Part shown: positions 1 to 10,926 of the stretch, piece by piece
Layout of the letters: every line of letters begins with the position of its first letter
How positions within the stretch are numbered: position 1 is the stretch's first letter
NCBI GenBank assembly: GCA_033063855.1
Contig: CP093831.1
Span: 186,001-250,000 of the forward strand
Direction of reading: 5' to 3'
Source: Smittia aterrima
Taxonomy: Eukaryota; Arthropoda; Insecta; Diptera; Chironomidae
Length of the DNA stretch: 64,000 nucleotides
Position numbers and translations under genes: made by a program
The notes under the pieces: model-generated
What the model was told of the DNA's origin: nothing
Database searches by the model: none
The model's input: the letters and a program-made list of their open reading frames with translations, nothing else

Positions 1-3000
1 TTGTTCATAAAATGATTTTCAGCTGAGAAAATAAAATTAAAAACATTCAAAATTGAATTTGAAATTGAGAATTTACGTTCCTTCAAATTTCTTTGTTTAC
101 GATATTCCATCCTTACTGTGAATAAATGACGGAAATTAAATTGCATTACTGAGAAATATTTTTCTTCTCGCGTGATGTCAAGTTCCGAGAAAAAATTGCG
201 AGTTTCAGATTTACGATGGAAAATTCTGTTTCTTAAACCGCTCAATTGATAAAATAAATTCAACATCTGGCAAATAAACTCGGCACTGATATAAAAGCTT
301 TTAAAAGCCAAATTATCAGCTCATTTTCTTTAATCTTTTCGCGTTTTCAACGATTTTCTAAATAAATCTTCGCTTTCCAGACTGAAATTTCAATGATTTT
401 CATGAAAAGCGAAATCAGTTTTTCTCTAAACGATTGCATCTACAAATGTTTCGCGAGCAGTAGAGATGGAAAACGTGATGAAATGATACAGCAAAAACAT
501 CAAAAAAAAAACTATGTAGCTATTTTTCTAAGGGAGAAAGAAGCGTGAAAACATTTTTCCTCTTCGCTAGCTCTCACCAATAATTGAAGTGATTTGCTTT
601 GTGCAGAAGACACTCACAGGAAAATGAAAAGTGAGACGATTCAGTGAATAATTTCATTTGAGTTTCATGCAGAATAATGAACTTTGGTTTCGAATGAACG
701 AGTTGAAAGAGTTCATCGCAGTTGAGAAGCTTAGATTTCGGAGGAAACTGAAAGGCTTTGAACTAACCGATTTCGATGCTTTCACACCTGTTAATATTCC
801 AGAGATGATAAGTCACTTACTACATGAAAAGTTTTGAATTGAAGGCTTTAAATGCCTCTAACCTGATGATGAAATCTGCTGTTTTTTCACACACAATAAA
901 CAAGTTTCTCTTTGAGGAAGCATCTGAATTTTTCACCTCAACGCTTTTCCGCTGATGTCCCACAGATTCGCAATGTGAGACGCTAAATGTTTATTCTCTC
1001 CGAACTGAATATTTATTTTCTTTTGTTATTTATTGGCATAAAATACTTTTAGAATGCATGAAAAGATTTCAACTAAAATAAATTATGATTTTCACATATG
1101 ACGTCTGAGAGTTGAAATTTCAAGGTTTGAAAGGCATTCCTTTACTTTTCGCTCGAACATTGATCTCGTGAAATAATCAATTTTGTGCGAGTATATGTGA
1201 GGAAACAATTTTAAATGGAAAAGAAGAGAAAAATCATCTTTTGAATGAAAATTTCTCGCTTGTCTATTTTAGTACGCTTGTGCGCTTCTCAGATTGTTGC
1301 GCGATGTGGTAGAGATAAAGAGTTTTAATTTACTTTAATTAACACAAACAGTAAGAATTTCGTGATTGAAACTCTTTCTATTCTTGAACCATTGTCTTTT
1401 TACTACATAATTCATCATAAAGTATGCCGCGTGTGCTTCATGTCAACGCGAAGAAAATTGATTGTTATTTGTGTGATCATAATCATTAGCGAGGAAGCGG
1501 GGAAATGAGGAAAATTTAATTAATTTTACGATAAAGAGCGAAACTTTCGCATTGAAAGGCATCGCTAAGCACTTTTCCATGATTCAAGTCTGATGAGTTT
1601 AAGCTGCTGTAAATTTCCTTAATTCTTAAAGCCCTTAAGACCTTATATTAAAGCCATAAATAGTTAAGGACAAATTTACGAGGAATTAGTATCCACTTTA
1701 ACTGAAACTGTCAAAGACTTTTTTGTTCATATTTAGTTATTCTTTGAATCAGACTTTGAATTTCATACTTTCAACTTAACATTAACGATAGTGTTAACAC
1801 AAAACTATCTTCTGGGGGGTTTTTTTTTAATTAAACCGAAGGTCTTATGTAGAGGAAGACTTTGCTTCATTTAATTAGCTGGCAGTTCAATTTAAAATTT
1901 AACTTGGCACTTGAGGCCAAGCATCTGGAAAAATACGTGATTTTCATCATCAAACACTTTCACCACCATGAAATTTTTAAATACTAATTTTCCGGATCAA
2001 AATGCAAATCCAAGTTTTCATCTGCCACGGTCAATTAGTTCGAGTATTTCAGTGAGTTTTTAATGTAAAGTCGATTGCGAAAAAAAAACACAAAAATCAA
2101 CAAGGAAATAGGTAAAAGCTTTCAAAAACTGGGAGCTCTCGATGTTAATCGCAAATAATTAATTTGATGTTTCATTGCACATGTAAAATGCATTGACTTA
2201 AATGCGACACACTCAATTAATTACGACATAAATCCTTCCCTGGATGACATCAGACGTAGTTTTGCGCAAATCATTTGGCAATGGTCGATCGAAAAACTAT
2301 TCATGACAAATTTTCAAATACTAAAAATAATAATTAGCGAAATAAGCATCATCGTCTTGATCTCATTCACTCGCTAACCAGCAAGGCGAAAACATTATGG
2401 AATAAATTGTGAAAGATTAAAAATCAAGAATCTCGCGTGTGGAAGAAACAAAACAAAATTTTGAAATCATTTTTCTTCGTGATCGAGTGGAATAAAAAAT
2501 ATTTACAGAACCAAGCCACAAGGAAAATAACTTGAATCTCCACAGATTCGAGAAAGAAAAAGAATTCCAACTATTTTCTCGATATTTTTTCCTCTCATTC
2601 AAGTTATAAAGAAAATTATTTATAGATAAAAAGAGTAAACTGTTTATTTCCTAAAGGTTTTAAAGGAAAAACTTTAAACTGTGTAATAAAAGAGCAAATG
2701 GTGAAAGAAATTATGTTTTGATATTATAAGCTGTGAAGAAAAAGTCGCGAGCTCCGTCGTTCAATTGATTAGTTTTCTGGTAAGATATTGTAAATTCAAA
2801 CTGCGAAGCATTCAATGAACTTTTGTTTTGTGGTATTGAAGTTTTCATAAATCTTTTATGGAGGCAAAATAATTCAATTCATCCGTAAGAATGTGTTCAA
2901 ATACCAAACCTTTCAATTATCTTGAAATCTGATACTTTCATTAAATCCCTTTCCTACGAAAGTGACAATTTGCACCTTCTCAAAGCTCTTCGAGAGAATC

Positions 3001-3199
3001 ATCCTCGGATGAGTTCACCTTCCGTGATAAACTCTCTTATTTTCAGAAAAGCCGTCATCACTAAAGCCTTCCTCACATCGTTGGTTAGCATCGAGAGAAC
3101 GCTATTTTCCAATCACGTTAAATCGAGCAGAAAATTTCTTCTACAATCGAGGCAGAATAAGCCATAAGATTGAGAGCCAAAGGTACAAGCAGTTTTATC
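1..3199. other. Upstream intergenic DNA, no gene seen
   Basis: AT-rich non-coding sequence. The short open frames here (for example 2417-2602 minus and 2922-3167 plus) have no recognisable domain, start with non-ATG codons or read like random AT-rich translation. The last few hundred bases probably hold the promoter and 5' UTR of the first four-pass membrane protein gene. A G6T9 homopolymer junction lies near 1815-1829. Confidence 0.6.
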
Positions 3200-4752
3200 A
3201 TGGATGCCAGTTGCTTTTGTTGTCAGTTTAGTTTAAATACGGCGGGCATAATCATCGGTGTCTATGAGATCGTTCAGTATACGTTGTTGTTCTTCTTCGC
3301 CTTACATTTCTTCAAAGGTAAGTCACTCAATATGATTCGGCCATTGGGAGTACTTTGAGATCAAAAAGTCGTCTTCTCATGTCTTTCTGACCTAAATATT
3401 ATTTTTATTTTTTCCCTAACGGAAAAACTCTGGTTTTTCACAGATGATTCAGATTTTCTCACAATTGTAACTTGTTGTTTGTGTGCGCTCATCATCACGT
3501 CAGCTTTATTAGTTTATGGATCATTTAAGGTGAATACCGATCATATAGGGGATTTAAATTGGTAAAGGAAACTAAATTTTATTTCATTTTCAGAATATAA
3601 GAAGATACGTCGTATCATGGATCGTCGTTGTAGTCATGATTGTAGTCATCCAACTGATGGTGCTCTTCGATGTTATTCACGTAGTCAATGGAAAAAGCTC
3701 AGAAGCATCTGACAAATCTTTTCTCTCGACAGCATTGGAGGTGTTCTGCTTAGGTGACTATTTAAAATTTATTGATTTAGACACTCGCTAATCTAGTTTC
3801 ATACTCAATATTCGAATATATTTCCTTATTTATCAAAAACTCAATGAAAGAATATGTCTTAAGGAGCTCGAATGTTTGAAGTACTGCTGGCAACTTTCGA
3901 TTTTTTTAAAATCTTTCTCATCTTTTTACTGAATATTTGATGACGGAATTGAATTATTTCTTTTGCCTTCGATTCATGAAAGTATGCGACTTTTAGATTG
4001 TAGGAATTTCAATGATTCACCTGAGTGATTCCGCCTCAAAATATTTCTCTTCCACGAATCCACTCACATTTCCGGATAAGCTTTATGTCACTGTATTCGT
4101 GATGAATGAATAAGCTGCGATAATCGAATCGAAAACTTTTGTGGAAATATTTTCGAGATTGATTTGAAAACACGGGGAAAATTATCTTAACGAAATCCAA
4201 AGAAAAAGTTTTCTTGTCGATATTGGCGAAAAATCAAACTTGACTGCAGGCTGAAAATTAAAATATCACAAACAAATATGAGCAACCGAGAATAAATTTT
4301 TCATTTCTTGCTTCATGTAATTTAGAAATTAATGTTTGACTTTATGCCAGAGAATTCCGATGCTGTTCAATGCTTTTTTTTCTTAAATTTCATGCTGAGT
4401 AGAGCGGAGTTCGATCAAAGAGAAGAAATTTAAATATTTCAACTAATGTTTTCGAAAAGAAACGATATGGAAAGAGAACATTGGCATTAAAATTTTCTTT
4501 TGGTCATTTTCCGTTGAGTAAATCTGCAATTTTCAAACTTTTAAATATTTGTGAGTACCTCACAGCTCATTGAGCTGAGCTCAACAACAGGTTTCTCAAA
4601 CATTCTTTGGCCACACTTCGGTGTTTTTCTCTAAGATCCTCATGAATCTCAATTTTTTTATATTTTCAGTGCTGAACATCTCGTTCCTAATTGTGATGAT
4701 GGAATTTCAAAGAAAACTAAAGGAACAAGAAGATGACGATAGGTTACCATAA
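3200..4752 (+). CDS. Four-pass membrane protein 1 of tandem cluster (4 exons, 148 aa)
   Basis: Exons 3200-3317, 3444-3529, 3594-3753 and 4670-4752 join in one frame (447 nt); every intron is GT-AG with a pyrimidine-rich 3' end, in phases 1, 0 and 1. The protein opens with a cysteine-rich stretch (MDASCFCCQFSL), then hydrophobic segments at about residues 14-36, 45-67, 72-97 and 113-133, and a charged tail (KLKEQEDDDRLP). A short Cys-rich N-terminus before TM1 and a four-TM layout recall the insect LAPTM4-like/DUF4728-type proteins, but that match is from memory and function is unknown. I chose ATG 3200 as the first ATG in frame before TM1. It is the only member keeping all three introns, so its structure may be ancestral. 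Intron 3 is 916 bp. AATAAA-type signals lie near 4984. Confidence 0.8.
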
Positions 4753-5021
4753 AAAAACTCAACATGATTTAAGGAAATTAATTTAAGTGAAGCAATCAAT
4801 ATAGCATTAGAATTATTCTTCTTACATGGGAAAATTCCTCGCTTTAAAATGATAAATTACGTGAAAATCTTTTCAATTATGCAATCAGTAGTTTTCTAAA
4901 TAGTAGATACTAAAACTATAAATCTGAAAATGCTCACATTAAGATATATTTTTCCTGATTTCATTTTATTCACAAAAATATTTGAATAAAACACAATTTA
5001 TTTTGCCCTGCAAAACGTTGC

Positions 5022-5029
5022 TATAAAAG
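5022..5029 (+). promoter_or_regulatory. TATA-like box (TATAAAAG) before membrane gene 2
   Basis: TATAAAAG lies 122 bp before the chosen ATG at 5151. Arthropod initiator-like TCAG motifs follow at about 5038 and 5071; the second is about 50 bp away, further than the usual 25-30 bp, so the start point is uncertain. Chance matches are common in DNA this AT-rich. Confidence 0.3.
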
Positions 5030-5079
5030 TTTTTATTTCAGCAAAAACTCAAACATCAAAAGATTACTTATCAGTCAAA

Positions 5080-5118
5080 TGACCCTTCTCTGAAACTATT
5101 GACCCTTCTCGGAAATAT
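5080..5118 (+). repeat. 20-bp direct repeat in the leader of membrane gene 2
   Basis: Two adjacent copies of TGACCCTTCTCnGAAA occur back to back at 5080-5099 and 5100-5118, just after an initiator-like TCAGTC. They lie in the likely 5' UTR. The first copy overlaps an ATG-ACC-CTT-CTC-TGA minimal upstream frame (5079-5093). A regulatory role is possible but not shown. Confidence 0.5.
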
Positions 5119-5150
5119 CTCGGAAGTCTACTTGTCTTATTCAGTTTATA

Positions 5151-5738
5151 ATGATGTTCAGTAGAAGTAGGAAGTTTGAGAATTTCTTAATTTGGTTCAC
5201 ACTTTTCTTTGGTTTCATTAAAATTGTACAGTTCCTAGTTTACGTGTATTTAATATTGACAGTCATTCACAATGAAGATTGCATTGAACCTTGCATCATC
5301 GAATATTTGGAATTGACGTTTGTGGTTTCTGTGTTTCTGCCGTTGAGTTTGCTCATTTATGGAGTCGTCAAGGTTTGCAAATAATTCCGATTTATTATGA
5401 TACGCAATAAAATTTCCTTTCAATAGCTGCAGCAGTCGTTCATCGGTCTATGGCTCGTCTTTCATGTTATTTTACTCACTTTTCATTGTTTCGTTCAATA
5501 TCTAATAAGATTTAGTGAAGACCGTGACGAGTACACAGTAAAAGCTTCAATCGAAAAGACGGCTGGGTTCAGTAAGTTATCAGATTTCATAATTTCTTTA
5601 TTTCGTAAATTTTCTAAGAATATTTTTCTTTCAGTATTTGATTTGATCTCTTTTTACATCATTTGCAAACTTAATTTTCTACTTATTAATGAAAGAGCAG
5701 TGAAATACTACTTAAAAGAAAATGTTGACAGCAAATAA
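5151..5738 (+). CDS. Four-pass membrane protein 2 of tandem cluster (3 exons, 156 aa)
   Basis: Exons 5151-5372, 5427-5571 and 5635-5738 give 471 nt in one frame, with GT-AG introns of 54 and 63 bp in phases 0 and 1. Exon 1 encodes both TM1 and TM2, so the first intron of gene 1 is absent here. Hydrophobic segments fall at about residues 12-38, 51-72, 80-100 and 122-142. The loop between TM1 and TM2 has a C-(4)-C pair (EDCIEPCII). The segment ending LLIYGVVK lines up with LLVYGSFK in gene 1, placing the phase-0 intron at the same site. The tail is lysine-rich (YYLKENVDSK). A double ATG at 5151/5154 leaves the start ambiguous by one codon. Poly(A) signal AATAAA at 5813. Function unknown. Confidence 0.8.
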
Positions 5739-6283
5739 ATGATTACGTGGTTACTGATGTTTTCTTGATTAGCTGATGATTTGACAGATTTTCTATTAAG
5801 TATTATAGCATAAATAAATATTGAGAGACTGAAACGTCACTCAATTTTATTTGTGGCCCTCGTTTTTGACCTTGAACTTTATCTCTCTCAAAAAATGTCT
5901 CATCTTATCACTTTAATGCATTAACTCTCTTTTTCTTATTCCACTAAGACTATAAATAGAAAACTCGACTAAATCAAAATGGCACAGTTGTGTACATCAT
6001 CTCAAGCCTCAAGCCTTTGCAAAAATACTTTCTCTCCACGATTTAACCAGTCGTGTTCTCGTGTTAATATATCGAAAGAAAAACAAAGTTTGTCAAATTG
6101 TGACTTTCAACAGAAACTTATCTGAGATATTTTCTTGTGATTAAGCTATTGGACGACTCCCTCTTATCAATCTCTACGATAAGAACGTGCATTTGTATTG
6201 TGAGTGAAGAGAATAGATTGCGGTTAGTCTAAGGCGATCTACTGAACTAACTTGAACTCCCCAAAAATAAAAACTCAGTGAAA
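5739..6283. other. Spacer with promoter of membrane gene 3
   Basis: Contains AATAAA at 5813 for gene 2, then a leader region for gene 3 with an inverted pair of GATA motifs at 6163-6183. No coding signal seen. Confidence 0.6.
6163..6183. promoter_or_regulatory. Inverted GATA-factor motif pair before membrane gene 3
   Basis: CTTATC at 6163-6168 and GATAAG at 6178-6183 face each other with a 9-bp gap, about 100 bp before the start codon. GATA factors drive gut, fat-body and blood-cell genes in flies; the pairing suggests such expression, but short motifs like these arise by chance in AT-rich DNA. Confidence 0.3.
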
Positions 6284-7182
6284 ATGATATTCAAAAATAT
6301 TTGTGGATATAATTTAAATTTAATTAAAGCAGCGGTGTTCATCGGCTGCTATGACATTTTTGGCACTTTAATGCTAATTATATTGGAAATTGAATTTTTC
6401 TCACAAAGTATATTGTTCAGTTTGATTAATACAGAACATAATTGGAATCAATTAACAAGTTCTGCTTTGTTTTCAGTGCAAACGCAACAAATGATTTATC
6501 TCTCGTGTTTTTCAATTGGCATTTTGGCGGCAATTCTGTTAATTCAGGGAGCATTTCAGGTAAATTCATTTGCAGAGATAACTTCATTTGAAACAAATTT
6601 TATCCGAAGGGATTTAATTTCTTTGTCCTTCCGTTGCAATTTATATCAAAACAGAAAATTTAATGATTATATCGTCAAGTCGTCAGCTTCTAAACAAGCG
6701 AGAAAAACATTTTTTCAAGGTTATTCGTTATTTTGTCTTTTTCTATAAAGACTTTGATCATTGTAGCCACAATGTTGTAGCAGCGTAATCAAACTTAACT
6801 TGAAATAAAAAATCATGTTTCGTGATTGTCAAAATATTCTTAAACGATTTTTATTTACGTTTTAGCTTAATCGGTTTTTACTTATTTACTGGATGGTCGT
6901 TGCTGTTTTACGAATCATTCTACAAACACTGCTGCTCCTCGAGATTTTTCTCTACAATGTTCTGGAAAATTCGTCGTACGAACTTCTTTATGCGCTCCTA
7001 GAAGTTTTAGATTATGGTAAGCTTTTCTAAACCACCGTTTTATTTCAAAACATTTTCTGATTTCCTTGTTTTTAAACATTTTAGTCGTACTCATTGTGAG
7101 TCTTGCAAGTGTTTGGAGTTTGTTCCAACAACTGAAACATAGGGATCAGAATAGTTTTACCAGACTGCAGAATGATGTGTGA
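6284..7182 (+). CDS. Four-pass membrane protein 3 of tandem cluster (3 exons, 174 aa)
   Basis: Exons 6284-6559, 6866-7016 and 7085-7182 give 525 nt in one frame; introns are GT-AG, phases 0 and 1, at the same places as in gene 2. The start is the ATG at 6284; a GTG two codons upstream is not expected to be used in an animal. Exon 1 encodes an N-terminal CGYN segment, TM1 at about residues 15-35, a longer extracellular/lumenal loop, and TM2 ending in LLIQGAFQ. TM3 (about 97-117) is leucine-rich and TM4 lies at about 137-157. The tail is polar (KHRDQNSFTRLQNDV). An unspliced reading through 6748 is an artefact of the open intron. Function unknown; clear paralogue by exon design and hydrophobic layout. 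Confidence 0.78.
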
Positions 7183-7630
7183 TATTGTTTTATTTCGTTT
7201 ACCATTTCCTCAAATGTATGTTCATATCTTCCCGCAACAAGAAAATAGTTTATTTTTCGGAAAAGATGATATTGGCACAACGAAACAAATGGAAACAAAT
7301 ATTAAATACTTCTTTAAAAAATTTATATTTAAAAAATAGTTTTCATTGAAATTTTGATTAATTTGGTGAGACTACTCTGGATTTTCTTAATCTCTTTAAA
7401 TTGAGACAAGAAGTTGAAAAACCCATTTCGAATTGGTTCTTTGACTAAACTGTGTTTTAAATCCTTTAGAACTCTCTGAAAAATTCTCAAATTGAGAAAT
7501 GTAAGTGATTGTTCAATTAAATTGCTAAATTTAAGCTTCGAGTTTTGAATAGACAATTGTTATTTTTAGAAAAGATTCCTTTATTATGTTCTCCTTATTC
7601 ATTGAGGGTAAAATTATTTTATTTTAATTA
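7183..7630. other. 3' flank of membrane gene 3
   Basis: AT-rich spacer up to the TA target site of the Tc1/mariner relic. The minus-strand open frame at 7329-7556 shows no domain. Confidence 0.5.
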
Positions 7631-8928
7631 AAGAATGGGCTCGTTAAAATCCATCACTATACAAATGTAAATATTTTAATGAACTGAGCTTAGTTTTATT
7701 TCAAATTTTTTGTAGTTTAAAGAATAATGTTCAAACAATATTCTGAGCAGAAAAAAAAATTAGTTTTGACCAGTTTGGACGAATGCTTGAACTCTCTTCT
7801 TGGTGCGACTCATGAGCTTTTGGACAAGTATAAATGTGAACCGATTTTCGCGAGTTTACTATTTTTGTTCAATTTGTTCAATATTTTCGAATGATTATTC
7901 ATTTGTTTTAATATTTTTGTTCAAGCGAGACCGAAAAAACTTAATAGGACGAAGTTTTGTTAATAATTAGGAAATCAAGTTTTTCGATATTACTGCGACT
8001 CCGTGAAGTTTTCAGTTCTTCAAAGTCACATAGAAGCATTAAGAGTTTGCTGAACCAGCTTAAAGTATGACAGAGAATCCTTGCTATTGGATAAATGTCA
8101 AAAATCGCTTCTTGAGAAACTTCTATGTGAGAAATTTTGACCTTGAAGTTGAATGAGTCGCGTAAGGCTCTCTCATCATAACGCAACCACAAAGAAACTT
8201 CCAAGCATGAAATGTTTGATGAATTTATGAGCCCAAATTAATTTTAAATTGTAGCTGACATTCAAATGCAAAGAACTGTTTTAGAATTTTTGTCCGTAGT
8301 TTTTCTGTCTATCAATTTTTAACTGATTTAGTATTGTAAGGGAAAGAGCCTTACGAAATGTGTCAGCAGTCATTCTGTGGCTATTTGAGTTCGATTTTAG
8401 CAATCAAATTTTGTTTTAGAGCTCGTTTTATTTTCTTGATTTAAAGACAACACTTTTAACTAGTTCGGACAATAGTTTTTTGCTTAATTTCATGAGAATT
8501 TTCATATCAGCTATCTTTGTCATGTTGAGAGAGTCTCGAGTTTGGTTTCAGGGAATGTCGAGTGATTAGATGGAGCTTTAAATTAATTGAATCAGTTTTT
8601 CGTCCGCTTTCAAGCTTTTGATCGATGGTCAAGGTCTTTTGGAATCGTCTAATCACTTCTCTTACGATGCTGGCTGGAATTTTCAATTTTTTTGAGATGA
8701 AAACAGCAGAGCAATCAGAATTTTATATATTTTCGGCCAAAATGCATTTTCGTTTGTTATATTCATTTGATGAGATCTTTTCTTGTAGTTATCACAGAAG
8801 CATGAAATTTTTAGGAAATGTTCTATAAACTATAATATTTAATTCAAGTTATTTACATTTTGTTTTGTATGCGTGTGTGTTAAATTATGCATATGTGTAG
8901 AGTGATGGATTTTAACGAGCCCAATCTT
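7631..8928 (-). mobile_element. Degenerate Tc1/mariner element, 1298 bp
   Basis: Terminal inverted repeats of about 33 bp, core GGGCTCGTTAAAATCCATCA, lie at 7631-7663 and 8896-8928 and are flanked by TA on both sides (7629-7630, 8929-8930), the target site of Tc1/mariner elements. The 1.3 kb length is normal for the family. The transposase runs on the minus strand and is full of stops and frameshifts. Two blocks remain readable: 8680-8591 gives a helix-turn-helix-like stretch (SIVREVIRRFQKTLTIDQ, then SGRKT), and 7825-7760 gives a C-terminal basic tail (LMSRTKKRVQAF) ending in a stop. These resemble the ITmD37E/D39D-type transposases of mosquitoes and other insects from memory. No catalytic triad could be traced. 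Confidence 0.8.
7760..8700 (-). pseudogene. Decayed Tc1/mariner transposase
   Basis: Remnant of the transposase of the surrounding element. The N-terminal DNA-binding block is at 8680-8591 and the C-terminal block at 7825-7760; the part between them is broken into short frames, the longest being 7941-8204. A family transposase is about 340 aa, so the remaining distance (about 940 bp) fits a nearly full-length but mutated gene. It cannot make active enzyme. Confidence 0.7.
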
Positions 8929-9314
8929 TAGATGATTATTTACACATTTGATAAAAAAAGCAGTATCTAATCATTTGCTTTTATTGTGAACTTTTATTCT
9001 TTTAAATTCACGTTGGGAAACTTTATTTCGAAATTAAAACCAAATATCGAGCGTATCTTCTTCATATTCTGAGCGGTTTGATAAATTTTAATGCAACAGA
9101 CGTGCAAAGAAAAGTTTAAGTTCTGTTTGTGTATTGCGTTTACAGCATTCAATGAAATATTTAGCATTTAGTAGTTCGTTGTACCAATTTTTTTTATCAA
9201 ATTTTCGATAAATTCCAGACTCGGATCAAATTTTCAAAAATGTTGATAAATGCTCATACATTTGTTGTTTAAGCGACGTTCGATCAGTCTCGGTTTGAGT
9301 TTTCATCAGTTGAA
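8929..9314. other. Spacer before membrane gene 4
   Basis: Non-coding. An initiator-like TCAGTC near 9288 lies about 30 bp before the start codon of gene 4. Nothing else seen. Confidence 0.5.
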
Positions 9315-9947
9315 ATGTATTCAGAAGTTTTCGGTCAAAAAGTGAATTTAGTTCATGTTACTGTTCTCGTTGCACTTTATGATTTGATTCACATATTTTA
9401 CGAATTTCAAAAGAGATTTGAGAGATTTAAAACTTATGAAAGCTCTGAATATGGATGTATGAACGATTTATTTCAAGCTCACTGTCTTGACACCTACGCA
9501 GAGATTGCCGTATATTCGCTGGATTTGATTTTCACTGGAATTTTATTATTCGGCGCTTCCCGGGTGAGACGAATCTTACTTTGGAAATAATTTTTACTTC
9601 AATATTCTTGTTTTAAGTTAAAATCGATTCCTGTCCTTGCATGGCTTCTTCTTTCAACATATCATCTCATCGACTTTCTGTTATGGTTTACACCTTTCTA
9701 TGGAACTCCCATTGCTTTCAAAGATGTCCCGTTGTTGATGTGGACAGATATCGGTAAATAGCTTCGACTGCACAGTGTCCAATTTACTTTTACGTGAACG
9801 ATTTCAGGCTTCAGCATGTTGGGATTTCTTTATGTCATTTACTTTTATAGGAAGCTAGTGAAGATAGAACAGGGCGAGGTTGAGCGGGAACGATTATCAA
9901 ATGTCGATGAACTGAATATAACTGGCGTTGATTTGGAGGCGTATTAA
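9315..9947 (+). CDS. Four-pass membrane protein 4 of tandem cluster (3 exons, 174 aa)
   Basis: Exons 9315-9563, 9618-9753 and 9808-9947 give 525 nt in one frame, with two 54-bp GT-AG introns in phases 0 and 1. As in genes 2 and 3, exon 1 carries both TM1 and TM2. Hydrophobic segments lie at about residues 11-31, 61-81, 87-107 and 127-146. The loop after TM1 has two cysteines (YGCMNDLFQAHCLD) that could pair in an oxidising compartment. The tail is the longest of the cluster, acidic and ending in DLEAY, which could carry a sorting signal, though no canonical dileucine or YxxPhi motif is clear. Only 293 bp separate the stop from the next gene's ATG. Function unknown. Confidence 0.8.
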
Positions 9948-10240
9948 ATGCCCTCGCAATATTTCATTCGACTCTAAGAGAAATTATGTATAGTAACTTT
10001 ACTAAAAGAAAAGATTCAGCGTCATGAGTCACACGAGAGGTTATCAGTTTGAACAGCTCTTGTTGTCTCCGCGATTGCCTCTCTCAATATTTCAGTTCAT
10101 TTTAAGATTGTTTAGTGTGCGCATCAGTAGTTCATTGATTTTCACTGTTGTTAGTTGATTGAAATTTATAAGTCCATTAGAAAATAAATCAAAAACGTAG
10201 AAAGTTTTCTTATTTGACGCCGCTGCAAAACTCGTAAAAA

Positions 10241-10845
10241 ATGATTTATCATATCGACGGTGAAGTAATCGATTCGAATCAAGGATCCTGTCTCTCCTTG
10301 GCCTGTGCTGGAAAATTTATAGCATTCATCGAGCTTTTGTTTTACTGCTTCATCTTTTTCTCAATTAAGGATTATTTGAGTGGCAAGTGACTATTAGGTT
10401 GATGTTTTTTGGTAAACATTATTTTGTGATTTCAGATGAAATTGAAAAATTGTACATATTAACAACGTGTCTAGGTATTTTCTCAATATTTTCCGTCTCT
10501 TTATTCATCGGCGTGATTAATCAGAATCGAATGTATATATCACCTTGGCTCTGGTTAAAATATGCGGTTATATCATTGGAAGTGATGCGCTTCATTTCTG
10601 TCATCATTACATTGAGTGGAAGCGAGAAAAATCCACTCGGAGCTTCGCCGATCTTTGAGCTTTTGCTGCTAGGTAAACATTTTCAACCGATTAACTTCAA
10701 ACCAGACTGAATTTCCTAAGTAATTTCATCTCATTTCTCTCTTTTCTTTTAAGGTTACAATGTCTTTGCACTCAGCATAATTCTTGAACTCGTAGAGGAA
10801 ATTGAGCCATATTCTTATAAGCGATTTCAGTACGTGAGAGTTTAA
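10241..10845 (+). CDS. Four-pass membrane protein 5 of tandem cluster (3 exons, 155 aa)
   Basis: Exons 10241-10379, 10436-10672 and 10754-10845 give 468 nt in one frame. Intron 1 is phase 1, matching gene 1, but needs the weak donor GTGGCA at 10380; the better-looking donor at 10387 puts a TGA in frame, so 10380 is preferred. The central phase-0 intron shared by genes 1-4 is missing: TM2 and TM3 are encoded in one exon (LFIGVINQNRMYISPWLWLKY). The N-terminus (GSCLSLACAGKF) resembles gene 1's Cys-rich lead. Hydrophobic segments lie at about residues 25-45, 51-72, 83-104 and 121-139; the tail is tyrosine- and charge-rich. A possible initiator TCAGTAG is near 10129. Function unknown. Confidence 0.75.
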
Positions 10846-10926
10846 GAAAAGGCTAGCAGTTTTCTTTTGACTCTTACAAGCTATATTCGTAAAATATTAA
10901 GAAAATTAAAGTAGATGGTGAACTAA

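Larger units (their letters stand above)
4753..5150. other. Intergenic spacer between membrane genes 1 and 2
   Basis: Short spacer that should hold the 3' end of gene 1 and the promoter of gene 2. It contains an AATAAA at about 4985, a TATA-like box at 5022-5029 and a 20-bp direct repeat at 5080-5118, listed separately. Confidence 0.6.

Noticed and set aside
2417..2602. 61-aa minus-strand open frame
   Set aside because: Low-information AT-rich translation, no domain, no splice context linking it to other exons.
6560..6748. Read-through of membrane gene 3 exon 1 into a 156-aa protein
   Set aside because: The extra residues are intronic: a donor at 6560 and the matching phase-0 exon at 6866 restore the family pattern.
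7941..8204. 87-aa open frame taken alone as a gene
   Set aside because: Lies inside the decayed Tc1/mariner element and is only a surviving stretch of the broken transposase strand.
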